From assembly GCA_973895155.1 (NCBI GenBank), contig OZ316894.1, positions 13,764,001 to 13,828,000 of the forward strand: a DNA stretch of 64,000 nt. Direction: 5' to 3'. The position numbers and the translations under genes were made by a program. Source of the stretch: Marsupella aquatica. Taxonomy: Eukaryota > Marchantiophyta. Of the stretch, positions 21,308-31,900 are shown one piece after another. The notes under the pieces were generated by a model. The model saw only the letters and a program-made list of their open reading frames with translations. It was not told where the DNA came from and ran no database searches. Position 1 is the first letter of the stretch, and each line of letters opens with the position of its first letter.

Positions 21308-21861
21308 ACTAACCTCGTAGTCCGGTTCGTTGAGTCCGCGTTCCCACCCGGCTGGTCCTCTATCTCGTGGAGGCCTCGCTCATCCTGACTAAATCTCGCC
21401 ACATTCCGCTCTTCTCCCTCGATAATCTCCTTGTAAAGGTCGACTCGATTCGATCAGCAGGGCGAGTGGGTGGCAACGTCCACGAATTCAAAGAAAGGTA
21501 GACATGAGCAAATGGCCCGCAGCGCCATCGGCTCCTCTCTTATGGAGGTGCCAGGATGAGCCCGAGCGTGAGAAGGCCAGGGCGTTTTGGGCATTGATAG
21601 CGAGCTGAAGTCGGCGCCTCGGTCCAAGCGTGATTCTTCTAACTGATTTTTACTCCGCTGCCGCCACCGTACCTCGGTTGCGCGTAATAATCCCCTTCCT
21701 TAACTCGTAATGATTCGATCATCTTAACCTACTCCTAATCTAATCATAATGGCAACAGACGGCTATACGTGCTATTCTACACTATGGCTACGGTTCTAAT
21801 GACCATATAAGTCCTAATCTACGACCTGGGTTCGGTCAAGTAACACGTTACCCGTGTCACA

Positions 21862-21866
21862 TAGAA
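21862..21866. repeat. Target site duplication TAGAA (right)
   Basis: Identical to 10632-10636. It abuts the CA end of the right LTR at 21861. Confidence 0.9.
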
Positions 21867-23326
21867 TTTCTTCCCAAAACTTACAACGGCAATGTCATAT
21901 TTGAGCTTCCGCCTGTCGATTGTGTGGGTTCAAGGGGAAGCGTCTCCTTAACATGGACCGTTCGAAGGATTGCTATCTCTGGACTCGAATTCTTCCTACT
22001 TCTGCGAATGTTTTGCCGAAGAAGATGCGGGAGTTTGGTAAAGTCAGCTGTAGCGGATCACTTGAATGCCGAAACAAATCATGCGAGTTTTATACCAGAA
22101 CAAATGGTAGGAATTGTAGCTCCTGGGAAGGGACCCCCAAGTTGGGAGGCCAACATTGTCCAGGAAAGTTGATTGATTCAGGAGGGATTGTTTGTCGATA
22201 TTGTCTTCAACTTCCGTTCTGTTTGGACTCCTGTTCCGCAAAAATGTTTTACATGTACCCACAAGTTCTCCTGGATTTGGCGACAACGCAGCATATGTTA
22301 CGCCTTGCAGTGCATATGGGTGTCCATAACCATCCGTGTCAAAAGGTCTGGTCGAGAAGTTTGGAGATGATAGCTGTCGAAGAGATTCGGAAAGAGCATT
22401 TGAAGAATCCTTCTTCCTCGCCTAGTGTTTTGAAAAATGCAATCACTGGATCTCTTAAGGATGCACTAGATGAATCTATCGATGACATCTCGAAGATGGA
22501 AGAGAGTGAGATTTGGCAATCACTTATGCTTGTTTCGACTCCACAGAAGTTCTCTGCCTTGTTTAAGAGTGTCCGGAAAGATCAGGCCGGGCGAGGAGAC
22601 CTTGAATATCTGGTTCGGATGCAGAAGAATGTCAGGTTCCCTTTTGTTCAAAGGTATCTCCTTCCAGGGCAAGGCTCTAAGGAGGACCAAGCTCATATTT
22701 TCAAAATGACGATCAAAGGGCATGGATCCGAAGTAGATTTGTTGCGACAGATGAAAAAGGGTGGACCCCTCGAAGGTGCGTGGGTGAGTTTTGATGTCAT
22801 GAAACGAATGTCGAAAGATTGGAGTACTTTTAGCGCCCATGTTTATGACCATAACTATCGAGCTTTATGTACAATATTTACGTGTGAGCTGAAAGCGGAG
22901 GACACTGAATCTCTCGAGAAAGCATGGAGATTAATGATCGAGGTCGCTTTAGAAAATGGGGTAGATGATGTTCAAATTCATGGATTCATGGCTGATAATG
23001 CTCAGTCGGGGTGGCGTGCAGTTAGAAACGTTTTCTTTGGGGGCCATCCAAATCCGGAGAAAGAGAGATCGGATGCTTTTCATTTTTACCAATCTTTGCA
23101 CCGCCATTCTATCGAAGGAGTGCTTGAAGACAAACGTTCTGAGCATTGCCTCCTCTGGGATAAGCTCATAAATGCATCAACCTTTGTCGAAGCTTATAGG
23201 ATTTCCCGAGAAATTGATTTGTGGTGGAGATCTGGAAATTGCATTCCCGGGAAGCTTCGGATGCTGCATGGATGGATCTCTTGGTGGGTTGTAAGATGGC
23301 GGCAGTGGGGAAATTTTATTCGACTT
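21867..23326 (+). pseudogene. M1 transposase core (Cys/His N-terminal cluster, DDE-like domain)
   Basis: Continues the frame of 10127-10636 across the TSD to FELPPVDC. A 2-base slip in a TG run (about 21920-21926) then moves the meaningful frame. A Cys/His-rich block follows (SCSGSLECRNKSC, GGQHCPGKL, VCRYC, HMGVHNHP), resembling FLYWCH/WRKY-GCM zinc-binding N-termini of MULE transposases. The DDE-like core includes AWVSFDVMKRM (first D candidate), FMADNAQSGW (second D) and FHFYQSLHRH. The exon ends at donor GTAAGT (23327). MULE superfamily membership is moderate confidence. Confidence 0.7.
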
Positions 23327-23371
23327 GTAAGTACCACCATTTTTTCACTTACTGAATAGACACTTCCATAC

Positions 23372-23443
23372 TAGCGCCTGGCGCTATTATTAACACCTTC
23401 TTTTTCTTGATGATCTCAGCGTTTTGGTTAGCGCCTGGCGCTA
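23372..23443. repeat. Two palindromic motif sites in transposase intron
   Basis: Perfect TAGCGCCTGGCGCTA at 23372-23386 and 23429-23443, both inside the 23327-23530 intron of the transposase gene. Confidence 0.9.
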
Positions 23444-23530
23444 CCTTTAATTCATACATATTGTTGAAGAATATCAACATAACTTCCAAATGTAGATTTT
23501 GAGATTTGACGAACTCTGGCCGTCCTACAG

Positions 23531-25042
23531 AGCAAAAGTGCACAAGAAGGAGGGATGATTCCTAATTGCACTGGATCTGAGGCAGTTCATGGTATCATGA
23601 AAGCTTGGCAAGGGAAGAAAACTGTCGGATTATTCGAGGGTTGTAAAATTGACCACAATCGTGCAATCTCTCAAATTGCTGCTTATACTGCCTATCGGGA
23701 TGGGTTACATAGAGGAACAGGTCCTACGGTATTTGAACTAGCTTTCCGTTCAGTAGACCTGGCTGGATCCCCTTGATTGTTCGAAGAGGCTTCTAATTTG
23801 CCACTAGCTAATGCGGCAGAATTTGATTTGGAAAGAAGTACTCCATTGAACGGTGATTTTGTAACCAAATCTGTCAAAAGAAAAGGTCCAGCGACAGGGA
23901 ATGTCTCGGCACAAGACTCCCATCGTCATGACACCATTCTGATAACAACACCGAATACACGGGGTATGAAACAGAGAAATCTGAACTCGACTCAGTTTTC
24001 TCATATTCCACCAAGTGTTCCTGAGACACCAATCGATTTGACTGGGAGTGAGGGCCCGAGTGACATGCCGGACGCATCTGCTTCTGGTCCAGGTGTAGAA
24101 TCTTCCTTATTACCAGAAGTCTCTTTGGACCAAATTCCAGTCCTCCCTGACACGTCGCTTTTGGAGTTGGACGTTGAACCTAGGTCTTGGCATCTTCATC
24201 GAATTTCAAGACTTGGGCCTGGTCCTCAATGTAACGGGACATTGTCAAGTAGATGCGATCGTGATGAGTGTCGAAACCGGATTAAGAAGGTTGGATATCC
24301 TTCTAATGCTGGTGTGATCAGAATTGTTGCGAAGGGACATCGCCTGTTCAGGAGTGAACCTCATGCCGAGTTCGTGTGGTTTTGCCCCAATCACAGTTGT
24401 TGGAAAAGCCGCCCACGTCGAGGCATTGCTAACCTGCCTCCTTATCCAGTTTCCTTGCCAGTACTAAAAGGAACACATTTGTTAAACTTGGAGTTACGTT
24501 TCCTGGAAGAACAGGGTGTTGCAATCTCCAGACAACACCACCAAAGCATGTCTGCCAACCCTACGCCTTTTGACTTGAGAATCAATATTGATGTTTTTCC
24601 TGAGAAGATCAATATGGCACAAATCAACATCCGTGTTCGAACTAGGAATGGGCGCCCAATGAACCCCAGATCAAATCTTACTCAGGAATACCATAGAAGG
24701 ATCGAATTTGCTGCGAAGGAAACAATGACTCTTATCACAGAATTGGATGTTTCCTCGGGGAACTCATATGGGAAACGATTACTCATCCAAACATACGCTC
24801 ATCTAAGGACGGCAAACACTTATTGGGTGCAGATTTGCGTATTCCCTTGTTGCTCTTGTGAGGACTTCTTTCGCCAGCATTCTCGAGGAAGACCTTTCAT
24901 GCCTTGTAAACATTTGTACTGGGTTTACAAAACAATCTTCAAGCTTGATCCGTTGGATTTGGTCTTACCAAGCCAGCCAATTTTGACTGTTGGAGAACTC
25001 CAGTACATCATAGGAAGGAGGAATTCGCATGGTTTAGAGTAA
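23531..25042 (+). pseudogene. M1 transposase C-terminal exon with SWIM zinc finger
   Basis: Exon after acceptor CTACAG, in phase with the previous exon (IRL joined to SKSAQEGG). It encodes NCTGSEAVHGIMKAW (third acidic residue candidate) and an in-frame TGA at 23774-23776. A disordered stretch with a second SUMO-interaction-like motif (TPIDLTGSEG) follows. Near 24845-24915 lies a SWIM zinc finger, CSCEDFF...MPCKHLYWV (C-x-C...C-x-H), typical of MULE transposase C-termini. The frame ends at 25042. Confidence 0.75.
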
Positions 25043-25113
25043 TTCTTAGCAGTCTACTAGACGTTGAACGGGAAGTTTTGGGTTGCCATTTTTAACGGTA
25101 ACAAACATTTTGT

Positions 25114-25195
25114 TAGCGCTCGGCGCTAGTAAAAGGCGGGCATTTTGGAATGTTGTTTTATCTGGCAACAAGTATTTGGGTAGCGCTCGGCGCTA
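25114..25195. repeat. Two palindromic motif sites downstream of transposase
   Basis: TAGCGCTCGGCGCTA at 25114-25128 and 25181-25195, in the 3' region between the transposase stop and the right end of M1. Confidence 0.9.
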
Positions 25196-25384
25196 GTAAA
25201 AGGGACTTCCAATATTGTTGTATTCAGCCCTAAAAATATTGGAGTTCCGATTGAACTTGCTCTCCTTTTTGTCCAGAATTATGTCATGTTTTGTTGATGA
25301 TAGTAGGTAATCTCCTGTTTTGTTGCACTCTTTTTCCTGTTATGAGCATTACTGTTTCCTGTTTCCTGTCAGGAGGTTGGGCCC

Positions 25385-25648
25385 GCCAATCCCAAGAATA
25401 CACAAACTCTACTCACATCAGTAGAATGGAGAATTTGTGTAATAGCCTCCACCTTAGTTTGCTGCACACCCAATCCCCATGGGTAGATAGTGTGGCCCAA
25501 ATATTCAATCTGGTCTTGGAAGAACTTACACTTGCCAGGATGGAGTTTCAACCCATGTTCTCTCAATCACTCCGACACAATCTGCAAGTGCTGCTGATGT
25601 TCTTCCACAGTGGAAGAATAGACCAACATATCATCAATGTAACGTACA
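25385..25648 (-). pseudogene. Ty3/gypsy RT fragment
   Basis: Encodes TYIDDMLVYSSTVEEHQQHL, an in-frame TGA (near 25567), then EHGLKLHPGKCKFFQDQIEY and SRVCVFLGLAG, i.e. the palm with the YIDD box to the connection domain. It ends abruptly where M1 begins. Confidence 0.85.
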
Positions 25649-26160
25649 TGTCACGCCGTAAGCTTTGTCCTTACACGGATTTTAGCTTAAATGGGCATAA
25701 TCTTCATTAGTTTTGAGGGGTTTGGGCAAGGAGGGATGTGCAAACTGAACCTTACTCCTGTAATCTAGCGCTAAGTGCACCTAGTCCTACTTATAGAAAT
25801 GTCATGGGTATAGTTTGTGTTCCGCCGCCAAAACACACCTTAAGTCGATAGTTGGATCGACCCTGGCATAAGGGCTTCTAAGCCTTTGTGCTGTCCGCCT
25901 CCGATCCGGATCCGATGATACGGGTATCCAACCCAGGCTCGCAACCACTATCCGCAACCGACACCCCGTGCACGGCTTGGACAATGCATTTGGCCAAGCA
26001 TTCTCTACCCATATACGAGATTCATACATGCAACTGAACTCACACGCATACAATCTTGGTTTACACAAAAGAAATGGTGGGAAAAAACTTTACTTCAGAA
26101 TCCGTCATACACACATACATGGTTGACTAGACATCTCTTGAGTAAACAAGCCATAATGAG
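25649..26160 (-). repeat. LTR fragment related to retroelement B LTR family
   Basis: Starts TGTCACGCCGTAAGC, like TGTCGCGCC of element B. It keeps the same succession of short blocks (GGGCAAGGAGG, TATAGTTTGTGTTCCGCCGC, CATGGTTGACT). Overall identity is low, so it is a distant relative. The 3' limit is approximate. Confidence 0.5.
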
Positions 26161-26295
26161 GGGGCTGATTGGGGAAAAAAAGTTTGGAGGGGGCTGATCA
26201 AGTAAAATTTCTCCTAGAGGGGGTCTATTGAGCATATCCCTCTGATGATCACCCAAGAGTGGCACATTCTCCAAAATGTAGGTTGGAGATTGTGT

Positions 26296-26733
26296 CTAAT
26301 GCAGCTGGAAATGACCTCGGAAATGACACAACACTTGTAACATCTCCCAAAACAGTGTTGATCGTGGATCATGAAGTCCATGTCCAACTTTAGCTCTAGA
26401 TTGGCAACCAACAATCACAAAATCAATGGGGCCAACACAATCCAAATAATCCACCCCCAATGATGAAATATCAGCAAACAATGCATGCTGATAGCCGTGA
26501 ATGGCATCCACTGGTAACAGGTGTGGAAAACGATCCACCAACAATGCGACATGATGCAATGAGACTCTCCGTGTTGTCTTATCTATCTCCACATACAAGT
26601 AATGACGCACTGAAATTCCTGCCTGAAGAACAACCAATCCTATGCTAAACCCACCAAATAAATCCAACAAACAAATACCCTCTGATGGATACTGCCATGC
26701 AATAGGGGTGGTATCCAAAGGTGAAAGAGTCAT
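26296..26733 (-). pseudogene. DNA cytosine-5 methyltransferase domain in retroelement C
   Basis: Encodes GICLLDLFGGFSIGLVVLQAG (AdoMet motif I, cf. DLFxGxG), RHYLYVEIDKTTRRVSLHH (motif II with acidic E), and GPIDFVIVGCQSRAKVGHGL then DPRSTLFWEML. The last block is the catalytic motif IV loop, normally G-x-P-C-Q. Here it reads VGCQSRAK, so residues around the catalytic cysteine were deleted and the copy is probably inactive. Spacing and sequence resemble the DNMT3/DRM-type domains found in plant retroelements. Frame ends at 26296. Confidence 0.7.
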
Positions 26734-26766
26734 CAGTCCACCTGTAGGAGGCTGCTATGCTCCTAG

Positions 26767-27152
26767 CTATGGTGTAAAAGCATGACACCATGCATCATGT
26801 ATCAATCGTGTTGTTGTTTGTGGCAAGGCTTGGCTAGTGCCCCACACTGGTGGCATAACACTACCCATAGGTAACCCATGCATGACTTGCTCCTCATGTG
26901 ACTCCCTCACTACCAGAACATCTACAGCATGTGCATTATCTTCAATCAAATCATCAAGATCAATGATCACACCATTGAATGCTGCCAAAGGCAATGATGA
27001 GGTTTAGCGCCTCCCATAGGTTCACTAAATTGCACTGGCAATCTGCTCAATCTAGCATCTCTTGATTGCCAATCAAGTTGGTATGAAACTAATTCATCCC
27101 ACAAATCAAGAATAAATCCCATGGGGTACAATACTATATATCCCACCAACAC
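26767..27152 (-). pseudogene. Retroelement C linker between protease and methyltransferase
   Basis: Two overlapping frames (26967-27152 and 26767-26994) encode DELVSYQLDWQSRDARLSRL and an acidic/valine-rich region ending TTRLIHDAWCHAFTP. They sit directly upstream of the methyltransferase frame, separated by stops. No independent function recognised. Confidence 0.4.
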
Positions 27153-27267
27153 ATCATAGGACTCTTCCTTAGTTAGATTAGCTCACGCCTGTATGTGGGA
27201 GCTATCCTTTGCATGACCCTCCTAAATTCTTAAGTCAAGTGGTCATCTGGTGATGTGCTATGTGGGT

Positions 27268-27420
27268 GTAGGTCCCCCCAATGAAGTCTGAATTGGAAAG
27301 GGACACTCCTCCAAATCATTTGGACGCAATCCCAATCCTCGTATTGCAAACTTACCCAACATCAAGGGTTGGGCATCAGTATCCAGTAACATTTTTATGG
27401 CTGGTATACTTGTAGTATTA
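27268..27420 (-). pseudogene. Retroelement C protease fragment
   Basis: Minus-strand reading KMLLDTDAQPLMLGKFAIRG then EECPFPIQTSLGG. This is the retropepsin active-site region with D-T-G changed to D-T-D. Confidence 0.6.
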
Positions 27421-28946
27421 CACTAAGGACATAAATCAACATTTAAGGTCCAAAACTTGGTTTTTGTTCCCATGGAAGAACAAGTAAGGAATGGTTTTCT
27501 ATCATTTAACACTTATGAATGACTAAGGTAATAAAAACACAGGTTTGAGCCTTTTACTATGTTTGCTCAGCAAAACATAGATATGAATGTTTGCTTAACA
27601 TTGTAAATAAAAATAATAAAATGGAGTATTGATGAAGTATCTTCTCATCCATACTTCATTTGATGTGATTTAGGTGGTATATCCATAAAAACATTTATGG
27701 AAAGGATTACAGTACTAGGATGATTATTGAAATGTTGTCAACATGTCTCAACTTTTCATTCCAAAGGTACTCAAAAGAAACTAGTAATCAATCACTTCTG
27801 CATCCAATTGGTACTCTGTGTCACGAATAAGGAGCATCATCATTATCAAATTGAAATCATAAATCATTGGTAAGTAGTCCTTCTTAGCTTCCCGTGCTCA
27901 TGCAAGCAAGGTCACGCCAACAACTACGCATCAAGAACTCAAGAAGACGGTTGTCACCACTTAAGGAATTTATTCTCTCATATTTTCTGAGATTAAACTT
28001 CGTACAAATAATTTTACTTCAATGATCTAAACTCTCAATCATTCAGACCAAAGAAGGGAGAAGAACTCCTTCTGCATTTGCAAGCTCCATACAAAAATAC
28101 ACAAAAGCTTTACTTTGCAAAGGTGATTCCAGTGTTGCAACACATGCCATAGGCATTTACTTTATTTTTTCACACTTGAAAATGATATAAATATTACTAT
28201 ATATAGGCCAGCAAGAGCCCAAGGAAACTGAGATACTGAAAGGACATGCCCTTTCATATTTGAAGGGTCTTGAATAAAACTTAAAGACAATCATCCTTGA
28301 AAAGTGGAAAAATAGAAAAATGTTGAAAACGGACATTGCTGAGAGCGTTGGAATGGAGTGGACGCTTCTCAAGGCGTCAATGTTTGGGGCGAACGCTTTT
28401 CAAAGCGTCGGGGTTTTTGGTCAAACTAATAAACAACAACTTTTTCACAATTTTAATTTCTAAACTAAAAGTCAGAATGAGATGAAACTTTTCTAGGGTA
28501 CTCTAATATGTATAATCTTTATGCTGGCAAAGTTTAGAGGGATGATTCTACTTCACAATGACTACCTCCTGAAAAAGTTTAAAATTTTTCTGATTGGGAT
28601 AATTATTTAACTAAAATAGCAAAGATCGGCTGATCTTGATAATTGCACACATAGCTCATTCTTGCTGAAGAAGTGCTTTGGAGTTCGGTTCTTGAATCTT
28701 CTAGTCTGCATTGTTTCTCCAATGACGCCCATTATTTCTTTTTGCATGGTAGCATACAAAAAGCAAGGATTTATATTAATTGTCGATCCTTGTCCAATAC
28801 AGACAATAACCTTTGATGAAGCTTAGCATTAGGTAAAGTGTTTAGTTGATCTAAATTGTTACAAAAGGTACGTAACTATATTGCACCTTTGAGTTAAAAA
28901 GTTCAAAGTTTATAAAATTTCTATCATTTCTAACTAATGTACTGCA

Positions 28947-29399
28947 TTACAATACTACTCCAGTAGGCTCAACTAATCGGAAGATACCACTTCGATTATC
29001 CAATGACACAACGTTAGGTTTAAACCTAGTCCTTTCAAATGCAAGGCATTTTGGCAAATCCATCAACTTTGCCGCTACTGCATGCCATGTCTCACTAGTA
29101 GCAGCAGGTGGTGTCAACTCTACTACTCCAAAATTGCATGTTGTCTCTACATGAGAAGCCAAAATTGGAGTATCCTTGTATAATGTGGTTGCCAATCTGA
29201 TCACATCAGCTGGGCCAAATCCCAATGTCAGCATATTTGTTGTTGAAAATAATGGGGTGTGCACTATGATGGTAGTCGCCCCTAGCAAGGAACCTGTTAT
29301 CCTTGCTGCAACATCATGTGATTCTGTCAACTTGCCCACACTAGGGTTCATCCGAATCGGGGTCATAGAGGCAATCGGAATTGTCTCTAACAATGTCAA
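28947..29399 (-). pseudogene. Retroelement C unassigned frame
   Basis: 150-residue frame between gag and protease. It has LTLGFGPADVIRLATTLYKD, VETTCNFGVVELTPPAA and SETWHAVAAKLMDLPKCLAFER. I recognise no domain. Position suggests a gag-protease linker. Confidence 0.35.
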
Positions 29400-29542
29400 A
29401 GATTGAGGAAGCTTTATCTGACAATGTGCATCCCCCCTCTATGGATCTAGCTCCACTACTGCTCCTCAAGGCTCAAGAGCTTTGGCTGCTCTACATGTCA
29501 AAGTTGTTGATGCATCAATGTGTGCAGTGCCACACATGAATC

Positions 29543-30090
29543 TCATGGTGGCAAGATCCCCATCAGCCCCATAAGATATGGAAGCTCCATAGGATCTGGA
29601 AGCCCATCACCAAAAGCAGGTCTCACTTGAGAACTAGCCATAGCAGCTAGTTGTTGCTTCAATTGAGCAATCTTAGCATCTTTAGGATCTGTGGTCATAG
29701 TAGGAGCAACTTTACTTCCTTGCCTCCCTGCATGTTGCATACCATGGCCATGACGACCACCTCTACCTCCTCTTCCCTGATCATGTGAGCGCTATCCTCC
29801 TCTCCGTAACTCAAGATGGAGTGAGAAATACCTATCCTTGGTGTGTCCAGAAGTTCCACAATGATCACACTATCGTTGATCAGGTGCTGAGGCCCCTCCT
29901 GGCCCTCTATGATCAGGGCAATATCATTGCGCATGATCCCCATCATAGGTCTAACATCCTGATTGATGTTCAACATAGGAAGGCATAGGTCTCTAACTGG
30001 TAGATTCCTATGTAGTGGGCTTCTCCCTCTGGTTTTTATGTGCAATAGGCTGTGATGTGGGTGTAGATGCCTCAGGGATTTCACTTCCAC
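29543..30090 (-). pseudogene. Retroelement C gag remnant with degenerate zinc knuckle
   Basis: Around 29850-29900 the minus strand encodes CDHCGTSGHTKDRY, a CCHC knuckle whose last cysteine became tyrosine (TGT to TAT). A coiled-coil-like DAKIAQLKQQLAAMASSQ (29543-29740) follows. Frames are broken. Confidence 0.5.
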
Positions 30091-30361
30091 AAAAATGATA
30101 TATCACGTGCGACCAAGTATAGGGCGAGGTATAGGGTCATTTTATTGGTTCGAAGGGAAGACTTAAGAATTTTCTGATAAGAACAATAGGGTCTTTTAAA
30201 TCAAATTTTGGGACTTATAAGAACATTAGGGTCCTTATTATAACCAAAATTTTGGAATATTATGAGAATATTCCAACTTTATAGGGGTCAAAATAATTTT
30301 CCTGTTTCCTGGCACAGTGTAAAGTCTCCTAGCACTACATCAATTTTCTCTCGATTAGAAA

Positions 30362-30900
30362 TAAATGCAACTCTTGGGGGGCACAAATATATGTGGAATG
30401 GCCTCTTTAAGTAAATTTAGGATCATTAGCCAATTTGCTTTGTTTTCAGACGACATCCAAAAATATGCTAGCAAAATGATAGTGTTTTTAGCATCCAAGG
30501 TGGTGGCAAGCAGCAATATGCTAGGCAAGCATAAGTTCCATTTAATGCAATCATGGGCCTACAATGACAGAATGCTTCCTGATGCAAAAGGGCAAACAAA
30601 TAGCATATCAAGATGACCATCAGTGCCCTATACTTTGCAAATCTTGTGTGATCCTGCTCAAGAATGTGATGGCAATGGGCTGGTATCAAATGGAATGATT
30701 TTGTCTTGTCTCCATCAAATCGTTGAGCAGCATGGGCTACATGGTATTTGATCTCCGGACTAACCCACGCTTGAGCAGAATCTTGCAAGAAAGACACTTG
30801 GGTCTGCCTATTCTTCAAGAGAATGCTCGCAATAACGTCCACAATATTGTTGGCTAGTCTATCAGAATTTCTATGCCTTTTGTTGTTGGTAATGCTCACC
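30362..30900 (-). pseudogene. MULE transposase relic
   Basis: Encodes FCHCRPMIALNGTYACLAY (family: C-R-P-x-I-x-L-D-G-T-H, D changed to N). After a shift it reads TLDAKNTIILLAYFWMSSEN and NWLMILNLLKEAIPHIF (family: F-x-x-x-E-x-E-x-x-x-W-x-W-F-L-x-x-L). It is an ordinary plant Mutator-like relic, unlike the M1 transposase. Several stops. Confidence 0.7.
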
Positions 30901-30919
30901 ACGCTCACAAGTGTGTTGC

Positions 30920-31640
30920 AAAGCAGGTAATTGCTAGATTCAACATGGGGGATAATAAGCCTGTAAATACCCATTTGGCTCCACACTTCAAGTTGTCATT
31001 AGCTTTCTATCCTACGGATGAGATAAAGAAGGGGCTGATGTCAAAAGTTCCTTATGATAAGGTAGTGAGGAGTTTCATGTATTTGATGACTTGCATTAGA
31101 CGATCTTGCTATGGCTATGGGCAAGGTGAGTAGGTACATGTCAAAATATAGGGAAAGTACACGGGGAAGCAATGAAGTGGATTATCCGGTACTTGGAGGG
31201 TACTATGGATCACGGTCTATTGTTTGATGCACATGCTGATAACGTTAGATCATTGATGGGTTGTGTATATGATGACTATGCACAAGATCTGGACCAGAGG
31301 AGATCAACAACAGGGTATGTGTTCACACTTGGCGGTGGATGCATCATTTGGAGGTCTACTTTGCAAAAGTGTATTGCCCAGTCTACTACAAAAATGGAGT
31401 ATGTTGCAGCAGCAGAAGCAATTTGGTTGGATAAACTAATCACTGAGATGAGATTGCCACAAGGGAATGTAAAGCTCCATTGTGGTATATAGTCAATGCG
31501 CTCCACCTTGCTCTGAACCAAGTGATGGACAACAGAGTGAAGCACATTGACGTCATTTTATCAGGCAAGTAGTGTCTGATAATATGTTTGAGCTAGTCAA
31601 GATTGAGGTAAACTCAACCCGACTAACACCTTTACCAAAG
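30920..31640 (+). pseudogene. Ty1/copia RT end and RNase H
   Basis: RFNMGDNKPVNTHLAPHFKL and KVPYDKVVRSFMYLM come from the RT end. MKWIIRYLEGTMDHGLLF, DLDQRRSTTGYVFTLGGGCI and EYVAAAEAIWLDKLITEM come from RNase H, then NRVKHIDV near 31535. A frame break near 31125 and stops near 31490 make it non-functional. Confidence 0.9.
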
Positions 31641-31888
31641 TGATTCCTTTGGAGAGTTTTTCTAGACACCGTGATGTTGCAGGTTTTGCAATTGCATCAC
31701 AAATAGGGTTACTTAACATTTGTGTAGATACTGATTCATGCTCTTGTTCATTCCTTGTATAGGCTACAACTTAGTTTTGGTCTACTCTTGTTTAAAGAGG
31801 GAAAAACCGGTTTAGTTTTTCTTTTCCGGAACTTCCCGCTGAGCAATCATATTGGTTGCAGCCTTACCCGACCTTCCCTAGACCAGGT

Positions 31889-31900
31889 CAAGGGGGAGAT
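31889..31900 (+). other. Polypurine tract of copia element
   Basis: CAAGGGGGAGAT directly before the LTR start, the usual copia arrangement. Confidence 0.7.

Larger units (their letters stand above)
10637..21861 (-). mobile_element. Ty3/gypsy LTR retroelement B with giant coding LTRs
   Basis: Complete insertion with TG...CA ends and a 5-bp duplication TAGAA on both sides (10632-10636 and 21862-21866). Minus-strand order: 5' LTR (21861-18013), PBS, gag, three zinc knuckles, protease, RT, RNase H, integrase (truncated), partial 3' LTR (12700-10637). PR-RT-RH-INT order defines Ty3/gypsy. An internal deletion removed the integrase C-terminus, the polypurine tract and the first 1.8 kb of the 3' LTR. 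Stops and frameshifts make it non-autonomous. Confidence 0.9.
18013..21861 (-). repeat. 5' LTR of retroelement B, 3849 bp, protein-coding
   Basis: Minus strand starts TGTGACACGG and ends GGCGCGACA next to the PBS region. The 18013-20077 part aligns almost base for base with 10637-12700. The upstream half (20080-21861) has no partner because the 3' LTR is truncated. It is very long for an LTR and holds at least three open frames (20405-21307, 20135-20392, 18994-19983), so protein-coding sequence is duplicated at both element ends. Confidence 0.75.
4140..25380. mobile_element. Large DNA transposon M1 (MULE-like), carrying methylase/ParB-like gene, with a nested LTR element
   Basis: Composite element of about 10 kb once the nested retroelement (10637-21861 plus one TSD copy) is removed. 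It has two divergent transcription units around a spacer at 9.05-10.1 kb: a minus-strand methylase/ParB-like gene and a plus-strand transposase with SWIM finger. The palindrome TAGCGCCNGGCGCTA recurs in its spacers and introns. The left boundary is where similarity to copy M2 (GAGAAAATCACGA, 4150 versus 59591) starts. The right boundary is where a retroelement RT fragment resumes (about 25380), after a tract rich in CCTGTTTCCTG matching the AACAGGAAACAGG tracts of related termini. No TSD was found, and the left terminus seems lost. Confidence 0.65.
25385..30090 (-). mobile_element. Decayed retroelement C encoding a cytosine methyltransferase
   Basis: Minus-strand remnants occur in order: gag with a degenerate zinc knuckle (about 30090-29540), an unassigned gag/linker frame (29399-28947), protease (27420-27268), DNA methyltransferase region (27152-26296) and RT (25648-25385). 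An LTR fragment of another family interrupts it at 25649-26160. Its RT is cut by the right end of transposon M1. The parts could belong to more than one insertion, but order and strand agree. Retroelements with DNA cytosine methyltransferases have been reported from a charophyte alga and from dinoflagellates. Confidence 0.55.

Noticed and set aside
25766-25774. TAGCGCTA in the LTR fragment, and similar half sites near 44640
   Set aside because: Only 8-11 bp and not matching the full spaced palindrome; chance matches are expected.
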